Shown here in pieces: positions 59,512 to 64,000 of a stretch of DNA of 64,000 nucleotides; the first letter of the stretch is position 1, and each line of letters begins with the position of its first letter. The stretch is from CAVQJU01 sp963712905 (GTDB lineage Bacteria; Acidobacteriota; Vicinamibacteria; Vicinamibacterales; CAVVIG01). The DNA is taken from contig CAVQJU010000012.1 in the NCBI GenBank assembly GCA_963712905.1, positions 1-64,000 of the forward strand, in the 5' to 3' direction. The notes beneath the pieces were generated by a model. The model saw only the letters and a list, made by a program, of their open reading frames with translations, searched no databases and was not told the origin of the DNA. The position numbers and the translations under genes were made by a program.

Positions 59512-59577
59512 TGCATCACGAAGGCACGAAGATCACGAAACTTAGCTTCTCTTCGTGTCCTTCGTGTCTTCGTGATT
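59512..59577. repeat. Hairpin with 8-9 nt periodic arms (CACGAAG type)
   Basis: Left arm ATCACGAAGGCACGAAGATCACGAA (written in parts: ATCACGAAG, GCACGAAG, ATCACGAA) pairs with TTCGTGTCC, TTCGTGTC, TTCGTGAT. It lies between the amidohydrolase A start and the 3' end of the upstream cytochrome gene, so it may terminate the upstream transcript. Confidence 0.7.
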
Positions 59578-59592
59578 TACAGCCGCCGCGAG

Positions 59593-60708
59593 CTATTTGC
59601 TCGCTGGCTTGACGAACTTCGCGCCGTCGATCGGGGCGTTGTCCTCCACCTTGATCACCCGCAGCGTCGCCTCGGGCGCGAGCTCCGTGCGCGCGTTGGC
59701 CGGGTTCATGTGGATCAGGAACGGAAACTTCACGCCGCTCCCCGTGTCCCGGTAGTCGTCGAAGTCCGTCTGGAACGGGCTGTCGCCGATCGGCGTCGGC
59801 AGGACTGTCTGCTTCCGCAGCAGCAGGCCCGTCTGCGTGTCGAAGTACAGCGATTCGGGTCTGTCGCCGGCCGGAACGCCCACGATGAGATACGCGTCGC
59901 GGCCGTTCACCTTCTCGATGCCGCGCACCGTCAGCTGGGCGTACTCCTGCTTCAGGTTCAGCGGCTCGTAGAAGTCAGCGGCCCGGGCGGCGCGCCCGAC
60001 GTCGAGCTTGACCGGTTCCGCCACGCGGCCCGCCTGGTTCTGGGCCCACGCCGTCGTGCCGTCGAACCCTTCCGCGATCGCATACGCCGGCGCGCGGTAC
60101 GTGGTCACCGCAAGGTTCGGCGCCTTCTGCAACCGCTCGACAGCGGCCGGCGTCGGCACCACGCCGCCCGGCCCGGTCGGGATGTACTGCGTGCCGGTGA
60201 TGGTCCGGGTCGTGACCTTTCGCAGCGCTTGTTCGCCGCCGAGGGCCTGGACGTACTTCGCCAGGATTTGATCGGCGGTCGGAAGCGCCGGCTTCGGGGT
60301 GGTCACGGGCTCGAACACCGGAAACACCGGCGTCGCGGCCGGTGTCGGGTGCCCGTTGTGGCACGTGTTGCAGGTGACCACCTGCTTCCCGCCGAACTGC
60401 CGCGTGTTGATGTCGTTCATCATGACGATCATCGCGCGCGCCACTTCCTTCGCGGGCTTCACGTCCTTCTCCCATTCGCGCTCGATATGGCAGTAGATGC
60501 AGTCCAGGCCGACGGCGCCCTTCATCAGGTGCATCGACTGGTTCAGTTCGTTGGCCGGCGTCCCACGGAGGGCTTTGATGTTCTTGTAGACCTCCTCGGC
60601 CTTCTTGCCTTCATTGGCCGGCGACACCTGGGCGGCGGCCGGCGATGCGATCGCGAGCGCCCCGAGAGCAAAGACGAGAACGGACGCGCAGCTGAGTAAG
60701 CGATGCAT
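59593..60708 (-). CDS. Reaction-centre-type di-heme cytochrome c protein A
   Basis: Exported protein of 371 residues, paralog of 49751-50887. Signal peptide (LLSCASVLVFALGALAIASP), EEVYKNIKALRGTPANELNQ, heme motifs CIYCHIERE and CNTCHNGHP, Met-rich helices (QSMHLMKGAVGLDC; RAMIVMMNDI), then a beta-rich C-terminal domain (SLYFDTQTGLLLRKQTVLPT, DYRDTGSGVKFPFLIHMN). It sits between two amidohydrolase paralogs on the same strand, 8 nt downstream of amidohydrolase B, so it is probably co-transcribed with it. Likely carries electrons in the periplasm; partner unknown. Confidence 0.87.
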   Translation of the reverse strand: MHRLLSCASVLVFALGALAIASPAAAQVSPANEGKKAEEVYKNIKALRGTPANELNQSMHLMKGAVGLDCIYCHIEREWEKDVKPAKEVARAMIVMMNDINTRQFGGKQVVTCNTCHNGHPTPAATPVFPVFEPVTTPKPALPTADQILAKYVQALGGEQALRKVTTRTITGTQYIPTGPGGVVPTPAAVERLQKAPNLAVTTYRAPAYAIAEGFDGTTAWAQNQAGRVAEPVKLDVGRAARAADFYEPLNLKQEYAQLTVRGIEKVNGRDAYLIVGVPAGDRPESLYFDTQTGLLLRKQTVLPTPIGDSPFQTDFDDYRDTGSGVKFPFLIHMNPANARTELAPEATLRVIKVEDNAPIDGAKFVKPASK

Positions 60709-60715
60709 ATGGCAC

Positions 60716-62389
60716 CTATCGTGTGGAGTCGTGAACGATGCGGCCGCCCACCATGGTCATCACGGGCTTGATGTCCTTGATCTGATCCGCGGGGATCGTC
60801 AGGTAGTCCCGATCGAGCACGACCAGATCGGCCAGCTTGCCCGGCTGGATCGACCCGAGGACGTCTTCCTGGAACACCAGGAACGCGTTCTTGCGCGTGT
60901 GCGCAATCAGCGCGTCCTCGCGGCTGATGGTCTGCCGGATGACCTTCATGCCGCCCGGCATCTTCCCGGTGACGGCGAAATACAGCGTCGTGAACGGCAG
61001 GTACTGGTTCGCGGCCGTCCCATCGGTGCCGAATCCCCAGACGATGCCGCTCGATTGAATCGTCGCCAGCGGCGGCATGTCCGAGGCGGCCTCCCCGAAA
61101 CCCTCGTGCATGATGCCGCCGTTGATCACCGCCCACGGGTGCACGGCCGCGTACATGCCCAGCTTCTTCATGCGCTCGAGTTGCGCCGCGTTGATCTGGT
61201 TGATGTGCGCGAGCTCCCAGCGCAGGTTCTTGATTGGGTATTCCCGATTGACGGCTTCGATCTGATCGAGGAACGCGTCGATCGTATCGTGCAGCTCGGC
61301 GTGAACGTGAAGCGGCAGCCCCGCCTTCGCGATTTCCATCGCCAGCCGGCGCCAGATCGCCAGCTGATCGGGCGTCGGATTGGATTTCAGCGCGAACATC
61401 GGATCGTGCAGCGGCGTGTACACGCTCTCGCCGAACAGCACGTTGTCGATGTAGCTGTCGCCCTGGAACAGCTTCATCTGGCCGATCTGCTGGATGGATC
61501 GCTCCACCTGGTCCGGCGCGCCCGCAGCGGCGCCGCCGATGCAGAAGACACGGAGCGGCAGGCGATCCTGCGCCTTCCACTTCTGGAAGATCTCGAGCAC
61601 GTCGGCGTTGCACCCGGCGACGCCGAACGACGTGAGGCCGGCGCGGTTCATGTCCTTCACGAGCTGGAGGCTGCTCGCCTCGAGCTGTTCGGGCGGCACC
61701 TTGGGCAGCCGGGCGGCCACCGGGCGGGTCGCGGCGATGTCGCCTTTGATCACACCGGTCGGCTTCCCCGACGCGTCGCGGATGATAGAGCCCTTCACGA
61801 AATCCTTCGGATCGGGCGCGTTGGCTTCGATCCCGAATTCCTTCAGGGCGCGGCTGTTCAGGAAGACCTGGTAGTAGGACTCCTGGAGCGCGACCGGGTT
61901 GTCGGGGGCGATCCTGTCCAGTTCGTCGCGCGTGAAGGGTTTGGGATCGTCGGCGAACTGCTGGTGGGCCCAGCCGCCGATATTGAACACCCACCCGCCC
62001 GGTCCCTCGGACTTGGCGCGCGCGCGAATCAGGTCGATCGCCTGCCGGCGCGACTCGACGCCGTCGAACCGCAGCTCCTTCGCCCACGTGGTCGCCCCGC
62101 GGAGCAGGTGCATGTGGTTGTCGATGAGGCCGGGCGTCACCGTCCGCCCGCCGAGATCGATCCGCCGCGTGCCGGCGCCCGCGAGCTTGCCGAGATCCGC
62201 GTTGCTGCCGACGGCGACGATGCGATCGCCGCGGACCGCGACAGCCTGGGCGATCGTGAAGCGCTCGTCGACCGTGACGATCTTCCCGTTCGACAGGATG
62301 AGGTCGGGCGGCGCCTGCTGCGCGCGCGGCATCGCCGCGGCGAGCACGAACAGCGACCCGGCCACCGCGAGCAATCTGCCCTTAGTCAT
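60716..62389 (-). CDS. Exported amidohydrolase (YtcJ-like) B
   Basis: Paralog of amidohydrolase A, 557 residues, signal peptide (RLLAVAGSLFVLAAAMPRAQ). Metal motifs VTPGLIDNHMHLLRGATTWA, PLHVHAELHDTIDAFLDQIE, RWELAHINQINAAQLERM and VWGFGTDGTAANQYLPF are conserved, so it should be active. Gene order amidohydrolase B, cytochrome, amidohydrolase A, HbpS-like suggests duplication of an amidohydrolase-plus-partner unit. The region upstream of its ATG is a 7-nt array (62393-62439), leaving little room for a promoter, so it is probably transcribed from the dehydrogenase genes upstream. Confidence 0.88.
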   Translation of the reverse strand: MTKGRLLAVAGSLFVLAAAMPRAQQAPPDLILSNGKIVTVDERFTIAQAVAVRGDRIVAVGSNADLGKLAGAGTRRIDLGGRTVTPGLIDNHMHLLRGATTWAKELRFDGVESRRQAIDLIRARAKSEGPGGWVFNIGGWAHQQFADDPKPFTRDELDRIAPDNPVALQESYYQVFLNSRALKEFGIEANAPDPKDFVKGSIIRDASGKPTGVIKGDIAATRPVAARLPKVPPEQLEASSLQLVKDMNRAGLTSFGVAGCNADVLEIFQKWKAQDRLPLRVFCIGGAAAGAPDQVERSIQQIGQMKLFQGDSYIDNVLFGESVYTPLHDPMFALKSNPTPDQLAIWRRLAMEIAKAGLPLHVHAELHDTIDAFLDQIEAVNREYPIKNLRWELAHINQINAAQLERMKKLGMYAAVHPWAVINGGIMHEGFGEAASDMPPLATIQSSGIVWGFGTDGTAANQYLPFTTLYFAVTGKMPGGMKVIRQTISREDALIAHTRKNAFLVFQEDVLGSIQPGKLADLVVLDRDYLTIPADQIKDIKPVMTMVGGRIVHDSTR

Positions 62390-62392
62390 AAG

Positions 62393-62439
62393 CGCCCCAG
62401 CCCCCAGCCCCTAGCCCCCAACCTCTAACCTCTAACCTC
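62393..62439. repeat. 7-nt tandem array (CAGCCCC to TAACCTC)
   Basis: Heptamers grade from CAGCCCC and TAGCCCC to CAACCTC and TAACCTC (seven to eight units). On the minus strand the units read GGTTAGA, and one of them provides the TAG stop and the final Val-Arg-Gly codons of the zinc dehydrogenase gene. Confidence 0.75.
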
Positions 62440-63447
62440 GTGATCCAGGATGATCTTCATCCGCGGGCCGCTCTCGCCACCCAGCATGCCGATCGCGTCT
62501 TGGAGCTCGGTGAGCGGGAACACGTTGCTGACGAGCGGACCCAGCCTGACCTGCCCGCTCTCGACGAGCGCGATGGCGGCCGGGTAGTCCTCGCTCTTTG
62601 CGACGCGGGCGCTGATAAGCGCGAGCTCCTTGAAATACAGGTCGTAGAACGGCAGCGCGCCTTCCTTGGCCGTGATGATGCCGAACAACAGAAGACGGCC
62701 GCCCGATCGGGCCATGTGCACGCAGGAGGCGACCGACGGCAGGAACCCTGTCGTTTCGATCACAGCATCGGCGCCGCGGCCATCGGTGAGCTCGCGGACG
62801 CGCTCGATGGCTCCCTCTCCACCGGGAATGGTGAAGTCGGCGCCGAGCGTTTCCGCCAGCGCCCGCTTGTCGGCGCTGCGCGTGACCCCGATCACCGGGT
62901 TTGCGCCGCGCGCCTTGGCCAGCTGCACGTGCAGCTGCCCCGTCACGCCGAGGCCGAACACGACGACCGCCTCGCCGGGAAAGATGTCGATCTGCCGCTG
63001 CGCGTGGAGGCAGGTCGTGAGCACCTGGATGAGCGGCGCGTCGCGGCTGTCGATCGACTCCGGCAGCGGAAACACGTGGCTGGCCGGCGCGCTGACGTAG
63101 TCGGCGAAGCCGCCGTTGGTGTCGCGGCCGATCAGCATGCCGCTCGGGCACAGGTGGGTCTGGCCGATTCGGCAGTGGAAGCAGACGCCGCAGTACAGCT
63201 CCGGGTCCACGATGACGCGTGTGCCGCTTCCGAGCCGCCCGGCGCCGGCGTCGGCGACTTCACCGGCCATCTCGTGCCCCATCACGCGCGGATACCCGAC
63301 CGGAATCGCGCCGCTGTAGATCTTGTAGTCCGTGCCGCAGATGCCGCTGTGCGTCATGCGGACGAGGACGTCCCCAGCGTCCGGCCTGGGTGCCGGCACT
63401 TCGGCCGATTCCAATGCCATCGGCCCCGTCAGCACCATGGCTCTCAC
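62425..63447 (-). CDS. Zinc-dependent medium-chain alcohol/polyol dehydrogenase
   Basis: Cytosolic NAD(P)-dependent dehydrogenase of 340 residues. Catalytic zinc ligands SGICGTDYKIYSG (Cys) and RVMGHEMAGEV (GHE); structural zinc CGVCFHCRIGQTHLC; Rossmann FGLGVTGQLHVQLAKARG. It resembles sorbitol- or threonine-dehydrogenase-like enzymes that oxidise polyols or sugar alcohols. Start GTG 63447 overlaps the stop of the hydroxyacid dehydrogenase by 4 nt; ATG 63438 is an alternative. With the neighbour it may form a short catabolic route for a hydroxy acid or sugar derivative, which is inference. Confidence 0.9.
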   Translation of the reverse strand: MRAMVLTGPMALESAEVPAPRPDAGDVLVRMTHSGICGTDYKIYSGAIPVGYPRVMGHEMAGEVADAGAGRLGSGTRVIVDPELYCGVCFHCRIGQTHLCPSGMLIGRDTNGGFADYVSAPASHVFPLPESIDSRDAPLIQVLTTCLHAQRQIDIFPGEAVVVFGLGVTGQLHVQLAKARGANPVIGVTRSADKRALAETLGADFTIPGGEGAIERVRELTDGRGADAVIETTGFLPSVASCVHMARSGGRLLLFGIITAKEGALPFYDLYFKELALISARVAKSEDYPAAIALVESGQVRLGPLVSNVFPLTELQDAIGMLGGESGPRMKIILDHEVRG

Positions 63448-64000
63448 GCCAATGCCTCCGGGTTCACCGGATTCTTCGGCGGCCTTCCGGTCAGCACCGC
63501 CACCACTTCTTCCGCGGCCTTGCGCTGCAGCTCGAGCAGCGACTCCTCGGAGTAGAAGCTGGTGTGCGGCGTGATGATCACGTTGTCGCGGCCGAGCAGC
63601 GGCGATCCGACGGGCGGCTCCTGCGGCATCACGTCGAGCGCCGCGCCGGCCAGCCGTTTCGCGTCGAGCGCCTCGGCCAGCGCCTGCTCGTCGACGATCG
63701 GTCCGCGGGCGGTATTGACCAGGTACGCCGTGGGCTTCATCTGCCTGAACGCCTCGGCGCCAAACAACCCGCGCGTCTCAGGCATCAGCGGCGTGTGAAT
63801 CGAGATGTAGTCCGAACGCGCCAGCAGCTGCGCGAAGTCGACGCTCTCGACTCCCTCGCGCGCAAACACGTCGCGCGGCACGAACGGGTCGTGCGCGATC
63901 ACGCTGAGGCCGAACGCCTTCGCCTTCGGCGCGACGAGCTGCGGAATCCGGCCGAAACCGACCAGCCCCAGCACGCTGCCCCGCAGCCGGCGGATCGGCA
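63444..64000 (-). CDS. D-isomer-specific 2-hydroxyacid dehydrogenase, N-terminus beyond the window
   Basis: The visible 184 residues are the nucleotide-binding and C-terminal part of a D-2-hydroxyacid dehydrogenase: LRGSVLGLVGFGRI (Rossmann), SDYISIHTPLMPETRGLFGA, VNTARGPIVDEQALAEALDA (catalytic Arg), VMPQEPPVGSPLLGRDN and ITPHTSFYSEESLLELQRKA (catalytic His). The frame is open to base 64000, so the first roughly 130-150 residues are missing. It reduces 2-keto acids or oxidises D-2-hydroxy acids with NAD(P). Overlaps the zinc dehydrogenase by GTGA. Related proteins include phosphoglycerate and glyoxylate/hydroxypyruvate reductases. Confidence 0.9.
   Translation of the reverse strand, partial: PIRRLRGSVLGLVGFGRIPQLVAPKAKAFGLSVIAHDPFVPRDVFAREGVESVDFAQLLARSDYISIHTPLMPETRGLFGAEAFRQMKPTAYLVNTARGPIVDEQALAEALDAKRLAGAALDVMPQEPPVGSPLLGRDNVIITPHTSFYSEESLLELQRKAAEEVVAVLTGRPPKNPVNPEALA

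Overview
The window looks like a chromosomal segment of a soil- or sediment-type Acidobacteriota, most likely Vicinamibacteria-like. Supporting families are several DUF3738 (TIGR03435) proteins, a VWFA-related TIGR03436 protein, Oar-like TonB-dependent receptors with an N-terminal carboxypeptidase-regulatory domain, an ADOP/MacB-type permease, PadR with orphan permease-prefix proteins, and reaction-centre-type cytochrome c proteins. GC is high and coding is dense on both strands. No rRNA, tRNA, CRISPR array or transposase was recognised, and no gap between genes exceeds about 300 bases.

Layout. 0-3.5 kb: adenylate kinase, an FG-GAP/VCBS lipoprotein and a TPR protein. 3.4-9.0 kb (minus): a heme-copper oxidase operon (coxB, coxA, two subunit III-type genes, subunit IV) followed by three small membrane proteins. 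9.1-14.2 kb: Tat-exported zinc dehydrogenase, divergent cupin, DUF2252 protein, and PadR with two permease-prefix proteins. 14.1-24.4 kb (minus): VWFA protein, Oar-like receptor, three DUF3738 genes plus a relic, one fused to a BlaR1/M56 protease and preceded by blaI with a clear operator, then a holin-like membrane protein. 24.6-33.6 kb: PEGA protein, M1 aminopeptidase, MFS transporter, Tat amidohydrolase, and a second Oar-like receptor broken by about 13 frameshifts. 33.8-38 kb: a PQQ dehydrogenase operon with two cytochromes c, and an ECF sigma factor with a membrane partner. 38-50.9 kb: metallo-beta-lactamase-fold proteins, ABC permease, PEP-synthase-like protein, M24-family protein, exported VOC protein, two related exported unknowns, an ankyrin/CxxCH/cyclase-like fusion, and a reaction-centre-type cytochrome. 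51-64 kb (nearly all minus): a split branched-chain-type ABC transporter (livF, G, K, M, H) interrupted by a metallo-hydrolase and a cupin, a HbpS-like protein, two amidohydrolase paralogs alternating with a reaction-centre-type cytochrome, a zinc dehydrogenase, and a D-2-hydroxyacid dehydrogenase cut by the window end.

Three genome-scale patterns stand out. First, I count about 22 frameshifts in otherwise conserved genes, and all are net +1; 13 lie in one TonB receptor. They make several genes look broken and could be insertion-biased consensus error, decay, or recoding. Second, there is a dispersed family of GTAG-headed double hairpins (REPIN-like), some of which supply the stop codon of the neighbouring gene. 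Third, many gene junctions carry hairpins or arrays built of 7-9 nt tandem units, some of which run into coding sequence as signal peptides or C-termini.

Functionally the region points to an aerobic heterotroph with periplasmic alcohol oxidation by a lanthanide-type PQQ dehydrogenase feeding cytochromes c and a cytochrome oxidase, macromolecule scavenging through TonB receptors, peptidases and amidohydrolases, and a BlaI/BlaR1-like sensory module in which DUF3738 replaces the usual sensor domain.
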